64,000 bases of DNA, taken from Saprospiraceae bacterium. GTDB lineage: Bacteria; Bacteroidota; Bacteroidia; Chitinophagales; Saprospiraceae. The position numbers were made by a program, and so were the translations under genes. Below are positions 53,838-63,343 of the stretch, one piece after another (positions within the stretch are counted from its first letter, which is position 1; each line of letters begins with the position of its first letter). A model generated the notes under the pieces. The model did no database searches. It was not told the origin of the DNA and was given only the letters and a program-made list of their open reading frames with translations. The stretch lies in assembly GCA_016710625.1 (NCBI GenBank), contig JADJVK010000002.1, positions 348,905 to 412,904 on the forward strand. The letters run 5' to 3'.

Positions 53838-54758
53838 TCAATAACCCACTTCAGCTAGCTTTTGAGAATACAAAAAAATATTTTTTTGAAAATCTGTAAT
53901 TGGTCCTATCTTATGGCCGTAGCTGCTCCAATTTCTGTTGGTGCCACCGGGGATGCAGCCTTCATTTACATAATTAGTAATCACCGCTTTATCTAATAAT
54001 GGAACTTTGTCGAAATCAATGGTTGCAGATAAATTACTGGCAGCACACATCTCAGATAAATGACCTAATAAACCAAAACCAGTCACATCCGTCATGGCAT
54101 GAATATAGGGAAGCTGACCGAATTGATAACCAATTTTGTTTAATTGGATCATACTGTCTCTTGCCATAAATTCATGTTCAGGGAGCAATTTTTCCTTTTT
54201 TTGAGCAGTTGTTAGGATTCCAACACCTATTTTTTTGGTTAAATACAATTTATCCCCACTTTTAGCACCCCCATTTTTCTTTAAATTAGCGATTTTGACT
54301 CTTCCAGTTACTGCAAGACCAAAAATAGGCTCAGGACTATCAATGCTATGCCCACCAGCTAAGGGAATATTGGCAGATTGACAAGCTTTTCTGGAGCCTT
54401 CTATCACTTTTTGTGCAACTTCTGGCGGTAATTGCCCAATGGGCCATCCCAAAATAGCAATAGCTAAAATCGGTTCTCCTCCCATCGCATACACATCGCT
54501 AATTGCATTAACAGAAGCGATTTGACCGAAATCAAAGGCATCATCACAGATGGGCATGAAAAAATCAGTGGTGCTGATGATAGCTGTACCATCGCCTAAA
54601 TCCATCACAGCTGCATCATCCCTTTCTTCATTGCCCACTAATAAATTGGGGAAAATGGTTTTTTGAATGTCTGAATGTAATATTTTATCTAAAACAGCAG
54701 GTGCTATTTTACACCCACATCCAGCTCCGTGGCTATATTGCGTTAGTTTGTACTCCAT
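53838..54758 (-). CDS. selD: Selenide, water dikinase, C-terminally short
   Basis: The 306-residue protein is clearly SelD: SHGAGCGCKIAPAVLDKIL with the catalytic cysteine region, ERDDAAVMDLGDGTAIISTTD, SDVYAMGGEPILAIAI, LAGGHSIDSPEPIFGLAVTG and HAMTDVTGFGLLGHLSEM. SelD makes selenophosphate from selenide and ATP for selenocysteine or 2-selenouridine. The protein ends FLYSQKLAEVGY, about 40 residues before the usual end, and the conserved DPQTSGGLL segment is absent. I read the other two frames downstream and did not find it, so a simple frameshift does not explain the loss. It starts directly after the dehydrogenase stop (TAA then ATG). Confidence 0.88.
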   Translation of the reverse strand: MEYKLTQYSHGAGCGCKIAPAVLDKILHSDIQKTIFPNLLVGNEERDDAAVMDLGDGTAIISTTDFFMPICDDAFDFGQIASVNAISDVYAMGGEPILAIAILGWPIGQLPPEVAQKVIEGSRKACQSANIPLAGGHSIDSPEPIFGLAVTGRVKIANLKKNGGAKSGDKLYLTKKIGVGILTTAQKKEKLLPEHEFMARDSMIQLNKIGYQFGQLPYIHAMTDVTGFGLLGHLSEMCAASNLSATIDFDKVPLLDKAVITNYVNEGCIPGGTNRNWSSYGHKIGPITDFQKNIFLYSQKLAEVGY

Positions 54759-55652
54759 TTATTGTATTAATTTGAATCTTGAAGCTACTTCTAGTTCTTT
54801 TCTGCCAGCAACATAGGTATAAAAACCTTCACCAGACTTCACTCCCAATCTACCTGCTGCTACCATATTTACTAATAAAGGACATGGAGCATATTTAGGA
54901 TTGCCAAAACCATCATGCAATACATTTAGGATGGATAAACAAACGTCTAAACCGATGAAATCAGCCAATTGCAAGGGTCCCATTGGATGTGCCATGCCTA
55001 ATTTCATAACAGTATCTATTTCATAAACTCCAGCGACGCCTTCATATAAAGTGTAAATTGCTTCGTTGATCATGGGCATCAATATCCTATTTGCCACAAA
55101 ACCAGGATAATCATTCACTTCTACAGGTACTTTGCCTAAAGCAACGGATAAATTCATGATTTTATCAGTCACTTCGTTAGAGGTGTTATACCCACGAATC
55201 ACTTCTACCAATTTCATAATGGGCACAGGATTCATGAAGTGCATTCCAATGATTTTGTCTGGTCTGCCAGTTACTGCCGCAATTTTTGTAATTGAAATAG
55301 AGGAAGTGTTGGTTGCTAAAATACAATGTTCTGGAGCGGATTCATCGAGTTGCTTAAATATTTTTAATTTCAAATCCACATTTTCAGTAGCGGCTTCCAC
55401 CACCAATTCTGCATCTGAAACACCAGCTGAAATGTTTGTTGCAAATGTAAGATTTGATAAAGTACTTGCTTTTTGTGCTTCTGTCAGTACTTCTTTTTTA
55501 ATCATCCTATCCAAATTGGAAGCGATGGTGTTTTTTGCTTTATCTAATGCTGCTTCCGAGATGTCTAGCAGGGTAGTGATATGCCCATTCATCGCAAATA
55601 CTTGTGCTATCCCATTTCCCATTGTGCCTGCACCGATTACTGATACTTTCAT
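54759..55652 (-). CDS. 3-hydroxybutyryl-CoA dehydrogenase (3-hydroxyacyl-CoA dehydrogenase family)
   Basis: The 297-residue enzyme has the NAD-binding start VSVIGAGTMGNGIAQVFAM, ATNTSSISITKIA, the catalytic histidine segment GMHFMNPVPIMKLVEVIRG, and the C-terminal PGFVANRILMPMINEAIYTL and HPMGPLQLADFIGLDVCL. It oxidises 3-hydroxyacyl-CoA to 3-oxoacyl-CoA, or the reverse, in short-chain fatty-acid or butanoate metabolism. Length is typical of the Hbd/PaaH type. It is coupled to selD downstream without a spacer, a pairing with no known functional link. Confidence 0.93.
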   Translation of the reverse strand: MKVSVIGAGTMGNGIAQVFAMNGHITTLLDISEAALDKAKNTIASNLDRMIKKEVLTEAQKASTLSNLTFATNISAGVSDAELVVEAATENVDLKLKIFKQLDESAPEHCILATNTSSISITKIAAVTGRPDKIIGMHFMNPVPIMKLVEVIRGYNTSNEVTDKIMNLSVALGKVPVEVNDYPGFVANRILMPMINEAIYTLYEGVAGVYEIDTVMKLGMAHPMGPLQLADFIGLDVCLSILNVLHDGFGNPKYAPCPLLVNMVAAGRLGVKSGEGFYTYVAGRKELEVASRFKLIQ

Positions 55653-55737
55653 TTATTTAGCTAATTATTTGATTATTAATTTATTATTTTTTTAGTGCAA
55701 TTTGTTAAATTTTAAGGGTAATTCAATCCTGATTTAC

Positions 55738-55790
55738 TTTTTTCCCGTAGCAACGGGACAAAAAAGTAACAAAAAAAGTCAAGGCTTTAT
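55738..55790. repeat. Intergenic palindromic element (cccgtagcaacggg with A-rich flank)
   Basis: CCCGT-AGCA-ACGGG forms a 5-bp stem and is followed by acaaaaaagtaac and aaaaaaagtcaaggc. It sits in the 183-base gap between two minus-strand genes. It resembles small dispersed intergenic repeats of Bacteroidota genomes, but only one copy is in this window. It could also act as a weak terminator. Confidence 0.35.
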
Positions 55791-55835
55791 AGTTATTTAG
55801 ATTTAATAACAATCTGATTTTAATGCTTTTGCAAA

Positions 55836-56915
55836 TTACATTCTTCTATACAGATCTTCTAACAATTCAATTGTAATGGTTTCTTTCCAATTGGTGCCGA
55901 TGGCATGATTCCACATATGAGTAAGATTGTAGGCAACGTGAGCCATAGCGTTGATTTGCTCTGGCGACCAATCTTTGGAAAGATTTTGTGGCAACTGAAT
56001 GCCATGATGCTGTATCATCTGAGTGAACTCACCATAACCCTCTGGGTAATAATCCTCCAGATGTTGGAAAATAATGCAATTTGCATAACAATGTCTAGTT
56101 CCTAATATTTTGGATAATCCGTAGGACAAAGCATGGCAAACACCCACTTCAGAATAAGTCAGACTCAATCCTCCCATCAAAGATGCCACCATCAGCTTTT
56201 CGTTGTTTTCAGGAGTTTGTCCGCTATTTTCACCCAAATAAACCTCTTTGCAAAGTTTTAAAGCTTGCTCTGCATAGGCATGACTGAAGGCATTGTTGAG
56301 CTGACCATTTTCGGATTCGATACAGTGAATATAGGTGTCCATTCCAGTATAAAACCACCAATCAATGGGAACGGTGGACAATAAATCTGGATCTAATATC
56401 ACTTGATTGAAAACCGTCCAATCACATTTTAAGCCGAGTTTTTTTTCTGGTCCTGTCAATACTGCGGTCATGGAAACTTCTGCTCCAGTTCCCGAAATGG
56501 TCGGTACTCCAAGGTGGTAAATTCCCGGTTTTTTAATCAAATTCAAACCTTGATAAAGGGTGGAAGACCCTTCGTTGGTAACCATTAGCGATAATGCTTT
56601 TGCGATATCCATCACACTACCACCACCAATTCCAACAATTCCTGAAGGCAAGCCTTTGGATGATATTGTTTTATCCCTCAATTCATCTATTTGATCCGTA
56701 GTAGGCTCATGGATATCCACATCAATAAAGAAAATCATATCTTCTTTTTTGGCTGGAATTTGATTTTCTAAAGGTTTTCCTTTGAAATAATGATCGACAA
56801 TGAAAACAATAAACTGTTGATTTTCAGAACGTATGGGAGAAAGAATATCGTCCATCTGACTGAAACTTCCCCTACCGAAAACAACCTTATCTATATTTTT
56901 AAAATTCTTATGCAT
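55836..56915 (-). CDS. kdnB: Iron-containing alcohol dehydrogenase, KdnB-like (3-deoxy-manno-octulosonate 8-oxidase)
   Basis: The 359-residue protein has the NAD-binding GIVGIGGGSVMDIAKALS, the GVPTISGTGAEVSMTAVLTG segment, and metal-site residues in WFYTGMDTYIHCIESENG and GVCHALSYGLSKILGTRHCYAN. The whole pattern, from NFKNIDKVVFGRGSFSQMDD through TGPEKKLGLKCDWTVF, fits my memory of Shewanella KdnB. KdnB oxidises Kdo at C8 so that KdnA can aminate it to 8-amino-8-deoxy-Kdo for lipopolysaccharide. No KdnA-like aminotransferase is adjacent, so the specific reaction is inferred. A minus-strand promoter box lies 20 bases upstream. Confidence 0.75.
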   Translation of the reverse strand: MHKNFKNIDKVVFGRGSFSQMDDILSPIRSENQQFIVFIVDHYFKGKPLENQIPAKKEDMIFFIDVDIHEPTTDQIDELRDKTISSKGLPSGIVGIGGGSVMDIAKALSLMVTNEGSSTLYQGLNLIKKPGIYHLGVPTISGTGAEVSMTAVLTGPEKKLGLKCDWTVFNQVILDPDLLSTVPIDWWFYTGMDTYIHCIESENGQLNNAFSHAYAEQALKLCKEVYLGENSGQTPENNEKLMVASLMGGLSLTYSEVGVCHALSYGLSKILGTRHCYANCIIFQHLEDYYPEGYGEFTQMIQHHGIQLPQNLSKDWSPEQINAMAHVAYNLTHMWNHAIGTNWKETITIELLEDLYRRM

Positions 56916-56935
56916 TTGAATAATAATTAATAGTG

Positions 56936-56943
56936 CAAAAGTA
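56936..56943 (-). promoter_or_regulatory. Promoter -7 box of the kdnB-like gene
   Basis: Read on the minus strand, TACTTTTG matches TAnnTTTG, 20 bases before the ATG at 56915. Confidence 0.5.
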
Positions 56944-57077
56944 CAAAAAATAATATTGCAATCATTTATTGAACTAAAAATAGCAGTTAAGAAAGTTTAA
57001 TACAGCCGCATTTTAATTTTTTTTGTAACCAAAATCTCGTTTCGTCACCTTATAAATTTTTTTAATAATAAAAACTA

Positions 57078-57085
57078 TATCTTTG
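57078..57085 (+). promoter_or_regulatory. Promoter -7 box of the LytTR/kinase pair
   Basis: TATCTTTG matches TAnnTTTG, 22 bases before the ATG at 57108. Confidence 0.5.
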
Positions 57086-57107
57086 TTATAACAAATTCCA
57101 GCTATTT

Positions 57108-57779
57108 ATGATAGGTTTTATTTTAGAGGATGACATAGTGATGTCAACCAATCTAGAAAGGATATTAAAAGAGAATTACAATTTAGAAATTCAACATACT
57201 AATGACTTTAACACCTTTACGAAGATATATAAGGACGATGAAGTAGATTTTTTGATAATCGATATTATGATTGATAAAATTAATGTACTTCAACACCTGA
57301 ACAAATTAGTTACTTCGAACAAACCCATTATTTTTATTACTTCCTATCCGAATAATAACCATATCGCTTTGATTAATCATTTTGAAGAATCAATTCTTTT
57401 GGTGAAGCCATTTCATGATATTAGTATTCTTTCTTTTTTGAAAAAGTATTTCAAATCAAATATTGATGAAGATAATACTTTACTAGTCTCTTATGGGAAG
57501 AGCAGAAAGATGAAATTGTATTATTCTGAAATCCAATATGTGGATGTTGTTGGAAATTATTCCTATATTTATACCGATAAAAATAAATGTGTCATGAAGA
57601 ACTCTATCACGAAAATCGTACAATCTTCGAATGGAGAACTTTTGAGAATTAATAAGAACTCAGCTGTAAATAAAAAGTATATGGAAAATGTAAATATAGC
57701 CAATAAGACAATTTTTATTCAAGATAAAATACTGATTATTAGTGAAAAATATTTTAAAATTCCTTTAATAAATAAATAA
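57108..57779 (+). CDS. LytTR-family response regulator
   Basis: The 223-residue protein has a receiver domain (about residues 1-115) with the acidic pair LEDD, a likely phospho-aspartate in FLIIDIMID, a serine/threonine in FITSYP and the lysine in LVKPFHD. A LytTR DNA-binding domain follows (about 125-223: YSEIQYVDVVGNYSYIYT, LLRINKNSAVNKKYMENV). Such regulators bind promoter repeats after phosphorylation. The cognate sensor kinase starts two bases after its stop, so the two form an operon. Targets are unknown; the first candidates are nearby promoters and its own. Confidence 0.88.
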   Translation: MIGFILEDDIVMSTNLERILKENYNLEIQHTNDFNTFTKIYKDDEVDFLIIDIMIDKINVLQHLNKLVTSNKPIIFITSYPNNNHIALINHFEESILLVKPFHDISILSFLKKYFKSNIDEDNTLLVSYGKSRKMKLYYSEIQYVDVVGNYSYIYTDKNKCVMKNSITKIVQSSNGELLRINKNSAVNKKYMENVNIANKTIFIQDKILIISEKYFKIPLINK

Positions 57780-57781
57780 TA

Positions 57782-59704
57782 TTGAAATTTAAATTATTCA
57801 TATTATCTAACTTTTTATTACTCTTTTGTTTCTCAACTTATACTATTGCTCAACAAATTTCATTCAGCCACAATGATTTGTATGATATTGATAATGTAGA
57901 TTCAATAGAAAAAAAATGGAGTGTTGCTCCATTAAATACAGTGGAGCATTTGAAAAGATTGTATTCTTTGGAGAATGTCTATTTGCTCACATTAAATTCA
58001 AAAAGTGGGACATTGATAGATTCTATCAAGAAAATAGAAGATAGGATTTACCCAGTGAGAAACTCCAGTTTATATTTTTTGTATGATGCAAATAAATTAT
58101 TTAGAAAAGGAAAATTACTGCCAGCCTACCAGAGTTTAAATTTTGCATTGAATGAATTTATTGCCAAAAAAGATACCTTTTCAACCATATTGTGCTATTT
58201 GAATTTGTGTGATGTTCAGCCAAATGATAAGACCAATGCCGCTTATGACTTTTTGGTGAAGGGCGAAAAACTGGCGTTGAAATACAATAATAACTATTTG
58301 AAATTCAAGGTTTATCAAACCTATTATCAATATTATTACTACAATCAGAATGACCCAAATAATCAAAAGAAATTGATAGAAATCAATGATAAAATGAAAA
58401 GTCATATTATCAAAGATAAATATGAGCAATTGTTTTGGGCAATCTATTATGGCAATTTGGGTGTTTCGATAATGACAAAAGCGGATTATAAACAAGCTTT
58501 AATTTATTTGTCGAAATCTAACAAGCTGCATGCTCAGCTCCATAGTGACATTGCATTTGCCCCTGTTAAATATAATTTTGCATTGAGTTATTTCCATCTT
58601 GGTGATTTTAAGAAGTGTTTATTGCTATCAAAAGAATCTTATGAATTGGCAAAAAAAGTGAACTATTTGAAGCTGATACATTATTCACTGGAGTTACAAA
58701 AAATATCTTTAAATAGTATGTATCGATATAAAGAAACGATAGAATTGTATGAAATAATCAATATTTTTAAGGACAGTATCAGTAAAGTAGAAAGGCAGAA
58801 AGATGTAGATGAATTCAAAGTGAAATACAATGCTCAACAGATTGAAAATGAGAATATTAAATTGACTAATGAACAGTTGGTGACTCAAAGACAAAGGGAT
58901 AATATTTTTATTTTATTATTGGTTTTCTTTATTTTAATGGTTATCGTCACCTATTTTAGTTTGAAATATAGGAAGCTGAACAAGAAAATTTCGATACAAA
59001 ATCAATCCCTCACTGAACTCACCAAAACGAAAGATTATTTCATGTCCATCATTGCTCATGACATCAAACAACCCATCGTTTCGCTATTCAATATCAGCAA
59101 GACCATCAAGTATTTGTCGGAGAATAAGCAATACAAAAGGATTCATGAGATATCGGATACCATTGATCAATCGAGTTTGAAAACCATCAAAATTATCGAC
59201 AATCTTTTCCAATGGGCTTTGATTCAAAACGAAAATAAGGTGGCTAATCCCCGAAAATTACTTTTGAAGGAGCAAATCGATCAATTGATTGCAAAATATG
59301 TATTGGATCCATCTGAAATAGCAGTCAAAATAGACATAAATGAAACGGCTACCATCTTTTTTGATAGTGTCGATTTTGAAATTATTTTCAGAAATCTATT
59401 GGATAATTCTATGAAAAACACCCCTAAAGATCGGAAAGTGATGTTGCAATTCGTTGAGAGTGAGCCGATGGTGGGGAATCTGAAAATGCTATACAGCGAT
59501 AATGGAAGTGGTATTACAGAGCCGAGTCTGTCGGTGATCAATAGTGTTTTTGAGAAAAATGAATTCTACTATCCCAAAACCAATCACTTGGGTTTCGGCA
59601 TCATTTTGATTGCTAAATTGATGGCAATCAATCATTCCAGTATTAAAATCCAAAACACTTCGGAGGATGGGACGACTTTCGAGCTGATTTTTAGGACGCA
59701 ATAA
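57782..59704 (+). CDS. TPR-containing sensor histidine kinase
   Basis: The 640-residue protein starts at a TTG (57782) directly followed by a signal-like helix (FKLFILSNFLLLFCFSTYTIAQ). Tetratricopeptide-like helices fill about residues 110-340 (for example QALIYLSKSNKLHAQLHS and PVKYNFALSYFHLGDFKKCL). One membrane helix lies near 380-395 (IFILLLVFFILMVIVTYF). The dimerisation domain has the H-box SIIAHDIKQPIVSL, and the ATPase domain has FRNLLDNSMKNTP, YSDNGSGI and HLGFGIILIAKLM. It should sense a periplasmic signal through the TPR part and phosphorylate the LytTR regulator encoded just upstream. Confidence 0.88.
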   Translation: MKFKLFILSNFLLLFCFSTYTIAQQISFSHNDLYDIDNVDSIEKKWSVAPLNTVEHLKRLYSLENVYLLTLNSKSGTLIDSIKKIEDRIYPVRNSSLYFLYDANKLFRKGKLLPAYQSLNFALNEFIAKKDTFSTILCYLNLCDVQPNDKTNAAYDFLVKGEKLALKYNNNYLKFKVYQTYYQYYYYNQNDPNNQKKLIEINDKMKSHIIKDKYEQLFWAIYYGNLGVSIMTKADYKQALIYLSKSNKLHAQLHSDIAFAPVKYNFALSYFHLGDFKKCLLLSKESYELAKKVNYLKLIHYSLELQKISLNSMYRYKETIELYEIINIFKDSISKVERQKDVDEFKVKYNAQQIENENIKLTNEQLVTQRQRDNIFILLLVFFILMVIVTYFSLKYRKLNKKISIQNQSLTELTKTKDYFMSIIAHDIKQPIVSLFNISKTIKYLSENKQYKRIHEISDTIDQSSLKTIKIIDNLFQWALIQNENKVANPRKLLLKEQIDQLIAKYVLDPSEIAVKIDINETATIFFDSVDFEIIFRNLLDNSMKNTPKDRKVMLQFVESEPMVGNLKMLYSDNGSGITEPSLSVINSVFEKNEFYYPKTNHLGFGIILIAKLMAINHSSIKIQNTSEDGTTFELIFRTQ

Positions 59705-59740
59705 AAATCTAGAAACTAGCCATCTGAATCGCTACCTAAT

Positions 59741-60085
59741 TTATGATAGATTGCTCAAATTATCTGTAAAGGATTTCAATTCTTTTAGCGGAGTGGTGGA
59801 CAGCAATTCTTTGATATTGTTATCATTATCTGTTCGCTGCAATGCCCTAAGTGGGTGATTCTCCGTCAGCATTTCGTTTTTGTTTGGCGTCCAGACCAAC
59901 AAATCATTCGGTTCGCAAACCAGCACCTTACATAATTGCTCTATATGGTCGAGCCTGAAAACACTGGGTATTCCTTTGATGAGCCGATGAGCGGTATTGT
60001 AATTGAAGCCTGCTTTCACTAGAAAAGAAAACGGTTTTTCTATCCCTCTTGCCTTGAATATGGGTTGTAAATGGAGCGATAACAT
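59741..60085 (-). CDS. Cro/C1-type helix-turn-helix regulator
   Basis: The 114-residue protein has an XRE-like helix-turn-helix over about residues 10-65 (LVKAGFNYNTAHRLIKGI, RLDHIEQLCKVLVCEPNDLLVW), a layout frequent in small Bacteroidota regulators. The C-terminal 45 residues are unrecognised. It converges on the sensor kinase and starts about 90 bases from a 21-bp tandem repeat that could be its operator region or simply neutral DNA. No partner toxin is seen next to it. Confidence 0.75.
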   Translation of the reverse strand: MLSLHLQPIFKARGIEKPFSFLVKAGFNYNTAHRLIKGIPSVFRLDHIEQLCKVLVCEPNDLLVWTPNKNEMLTENHPLRALQRTDNDNNIKELLSTTPLKELKSFTDNLSNLS

Positions 60086-60176
60086 CGGTAATGCTTTAAA
60101 AAATTAAAAATATGTTCAAATATATACCAAATACATCGATAAAAACAAAAATGCAGGGGCAATAAATATAAAAGAA

Positions 60177-60462
60177 GTTGCAAAAAGGTAAAAATCAGTT
60201 ATAAAAAGGTAAAAATATGTTGTAAAAAGGTAAAAATAAGTTGTAAAAAAGTAAAAATAAGTTGTAAAAAAGTAAAAATAAGTTGTAAAAAAGTAAAAAT
60301 AAGTTGTAAAAAAGTAAAAATAATTTAAAGTAATAAGTTAAAAAGTAAAAGTAAGTTGTAAAAAGATAAAAATATGTTGCAAAAAGATAAAAATAAGTTG
60401 TAAAAAAGTAAAAATAAATTGTAAAAAACTAAAAATAAGTTGTAAAAAAGGTGAAAATACGG
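60177..60462. repeat. 21-bp A-tract tandem repeat (about 12-13 units)
   Basis: The unit gttgtaaaaaagtaaaaata(a), 21 bases long, is repeated about twelve or thirteen times with small changes: caaaaagg at the left edge, aaaaagata near 60361-60385, and one disturbed unit near 60322-60350. Each unit carries an A5-6 and an A5 tract, so A-tracts recur at about two helical turns, which favours bent DNA. There are no spacers, so it is not a CRISPR array. A minus-strand open frame across it is a product of the repeat. The remaining sequence to the next gene is AT-rich and holds only a promoter box. Confidence 0.9.
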
Positions 60463-60623
60463 TTTGAGTTTTAGGGTGTTTGAAAGGAATTTCGCTAAAA
60501 TTTGGGGCATCCTATCAGAAATTCATGAAAAGAAATTTGCAGCCTTAATAATTGCAAACAGATTGCGGCTTTTAACATAAATTAATATGTAAGCAAATTT
60601 GAAAAAATTAGTAGGATTTGTGA

Positions 60624-60652
60624 TTGGAATAATTGGATAATTAGTAAATTTG
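60624..60652 (+). promoter_or_regulatory. Promoter (-33 TTG, -7 TAAATTTG) for the LRR-ROC-TIR gene
   Basis: TTG at 60624-60626 and TAAATTTG at 60645-60652, 18 bases apart, match the Bacteroidota promoter form. The start codon lies 182 bases further on, a long leader in which I see no other feature. Confidence 0.45.
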
Positions 60653-60834
60653 TAGCATTAAATTTATTTGAAAATTATGAACGAAAGTTGTATTAAAGTT
60701 TTTTAATGTGGAAATAAATTTAAGTAATTATAATTCTATAAAGAATATTATAATTTAATTGATTAAAGCAGCAACTGAATTATTCAGTTTGAAATTAACA
60801 GTTAAACTTTTAATAAATATTCTAAAATACCGAC

Positions 60835-63343
60835 ATGAAAAAAATATTAAACCTTCAATCCCTAGAAAACAGATCTGCTCTAATTAGATTCAAGAATCAA
60901 TTTGAAAGATTAGGTTAGAACAACTATCACAACTTGACTTACGAGAGCTTGGACTTTTAAATGTTCCAGATGAGGTTTGTGAGTTGAAATTTTTAAAGTC
61001 ACTATATCTAGGACATGTTAAAACCAAAGTAATAAACTTCCCATTAGGTTTTACTGACTTCACTTGAAGAATTACATATTCATCAAACTGAATTAGAAAA
61101 TTTACCAGATGAAATATTTGAACTTCCAAAGCTTAGACTTTTATGTGTCCATGGAAATAAATTAAAGTACATAAACCCAAAGATTTCTAAACTAAAAAAT
61201 CTTCGAGCAATAAATCTTATGCATAATGCATTTCATGAATTCCCAAAAGAATTATTGGAATTAGTAAATTTGGAAACTCTAAATTTGGATGATAACTACT
61301 TAAATTCTCTACCAACTGAAATTACACAACTCAATAAGCTTAAGCGACTTCACTTTACTCGTAATAAATTTAAAATTCCAAAAGAGATATTAAATAGTAG
61401 ACCAAAAGAACTAATTCAATATATTCTAGACTACCAAAATGCAAAAAACAGAAGAGCACTTTTAGAAGCAAAACTTATCTTTATTGGCTCTGGTGGTGTA
61501 GGCAAATCTTCTTTGATTAAAAGGTTAACTCCAAATAAATAACCCAAATCTTGCAAAGACAGACGGTATTGAAATATCAGATTGGACAGTAAAGAGAGAT
61601 AAAATTAAAGTCCATATTTGGGATTTTGGTGGTCAAGAAATAATGCATGCTACTCATAAGTTTTTATGACAAGTAGAAGTGCCTATGTTTTAGTTTATTA
61701 AATCCCAGAACACAAGATAAATATGGTGATTCAGAACTTGAGTATTGGTTAAAGCTAATTCGCTCATATGCAGGGTTTGTTCCAATTGTAGTTGCAATTA
61801 ATAAATGTGAGGTTCATCAAATGTCTATTGCAAAAGAGTAACTTATGATAAAATATCCGAATATTGTTGGTTTTGTTGAGACTTCATGTGAAAAGGAAAT
61901 TGGAATTTCCGATCTAAAAAAAAATATTGAAATATCTATTGCAAAACTTGAACATATTGATGATAAACTTCCGGAGACTTATTTTGACATTAAAAAGGAA
62001 CTTGAAAAAATAAATAAGGATTACATTGAATATGCTGATTATAAATTTTATGTAAAAGGATAGATCCGGAATTTAAAAATGAGAGTAAAATAACTTTAGT
62101 AGGTTTGCTACATGATTTAGGTGTGATGTTAAACTTCAGAAAATAGAATGCTAAAAGACACCCAAGTATTAAATCCTGGAATGGGTTACTCAGGAGTTTA
62201 TCAATTAATCAACTATCCAGATTTAATAAAGAATAAAGATCTTAAAGGCAGTAGATCTTCCAAATATTTTAGATACTATAAAATACCCAAAATCAAAAGG
62301 AACAATTTTTATCCACAGATATAATGGGCCATTTGAATTGTCATTTCTCAGTTGGAAGGAAACCAGACACATATTTTTATAGGGCTTTCCTAAAGACAAG
62401 CCATCATTCGAGTGGAATTACGACCTTAGTAATTTATTGAGGTTTCAATATCACTATGATGTTTTGCCTAATAGTATTTTTTCAAGATTCATGGTAAAGA
62501 TACATCGCTATATTAGGGACAAAGATTTTTGGTTAAATGGAGTAGTTATGGAGTATGAGAATTGTGAAGCATTGATAAGAGCCGACTTTGAAGAAAAAGT
62601 AATTTCAATAGAAGTTGGAGGAGTAGGTAATAGAAGGGCAATGCTATCAATAATTAGAGAAAAATTTGAAGATGTTCATAGCAATTTTAAAGATATAAAT
62701 ATCAAACGGGAGATTCCAATAGATTCAGAAAACAAAGTATTGGTCAGCTATGATGACCTTTTATTATATGAGTGTTCAAGTGAGGAATATATTTTTATAC
62801 CCCAAGCAAAAACAAGATTTAAAGTAAAGAATCTTCTTGACGGGATTGAAGAGGAAGAAGCAAGAAAACAGAAAATGATAGATGTTAGAAAAGAAATGGG
62901 TGTAAGCATGTTTATTTCTTATTCACATGCTGATGAAGTTTTAAAAGACAAACTTAAGGCACACTTATCAAACTTAGCCAATAACAATAAAATTAGAACA
63001 TGGGATGATAGAGAAATTCAGCAGGAGATGATTGGGAAAAAGAAATAACTCACTTTCTAGAAACTTCAGAATTTATTCTTCTTCTAATAAGTTCGGATTT
63101 CATAGCTTCTAAGTTTTGTGTATCAGTAGAACTTAAACAGCAATTGAAAGGCATACTAGAAAGGATGCAGTTGTAATTCCAATTTCTTTAGGTCTTGTGA
63201 ATGGTCAGATGCTCCCTTTGGTAGAATCCAAGATTACCCTTGGACATGAAAGCAGTAACAAGTTGGAGTAACGAAGATGAAGGCTTTTACAAACATTGCT
63301 AAAATTTCAAAAGTATGAAGAAAACTTTCTAAATAGAAAATAA
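60835..63343 (+). pseudogene. LRR-ROC-COR-TIR protein, heavily frameshifted
   Basis: Read across several frames, the locus encodes leucine-rich repeats (about 60930-61390; LRELGLLNVPDEV, LETLNLDDNYLNSLPTEI). A ROC GTPase domain follows: G1 GSGGVGKSSLIKRL at about 61487, G3 WDFGGQE at about 61619, G4 INKCE at about 61796. A COR-like region comes next, then a C-terminal TIR domain (SMFISYSHADEVLKDKLKAH at about 62900, LISSDFIASKFCVSVEL, end near KYEENFLNRK). Known bacterial TIR domains cleave NAD when activated. Breaks occur near 60918, 61060, 61540, 61665, 61840, 62063, 62140, 62250, 63030 and later. Either error or genuine decay is possible. About 830 residues if repaired. Confidence 0.75.

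Noticed and set aside
60177..60462. Possible CRISPR array
   Set aside because: The 21-bp units adjoin one another with no unique spacers, and no cas genes are near.
60325..60510. Minus-strand open frame with FYNLFL repeats
   Set aside because: It is the translation of the 21-bp A-tract repeat (seven codons per unit) and has no independent support.
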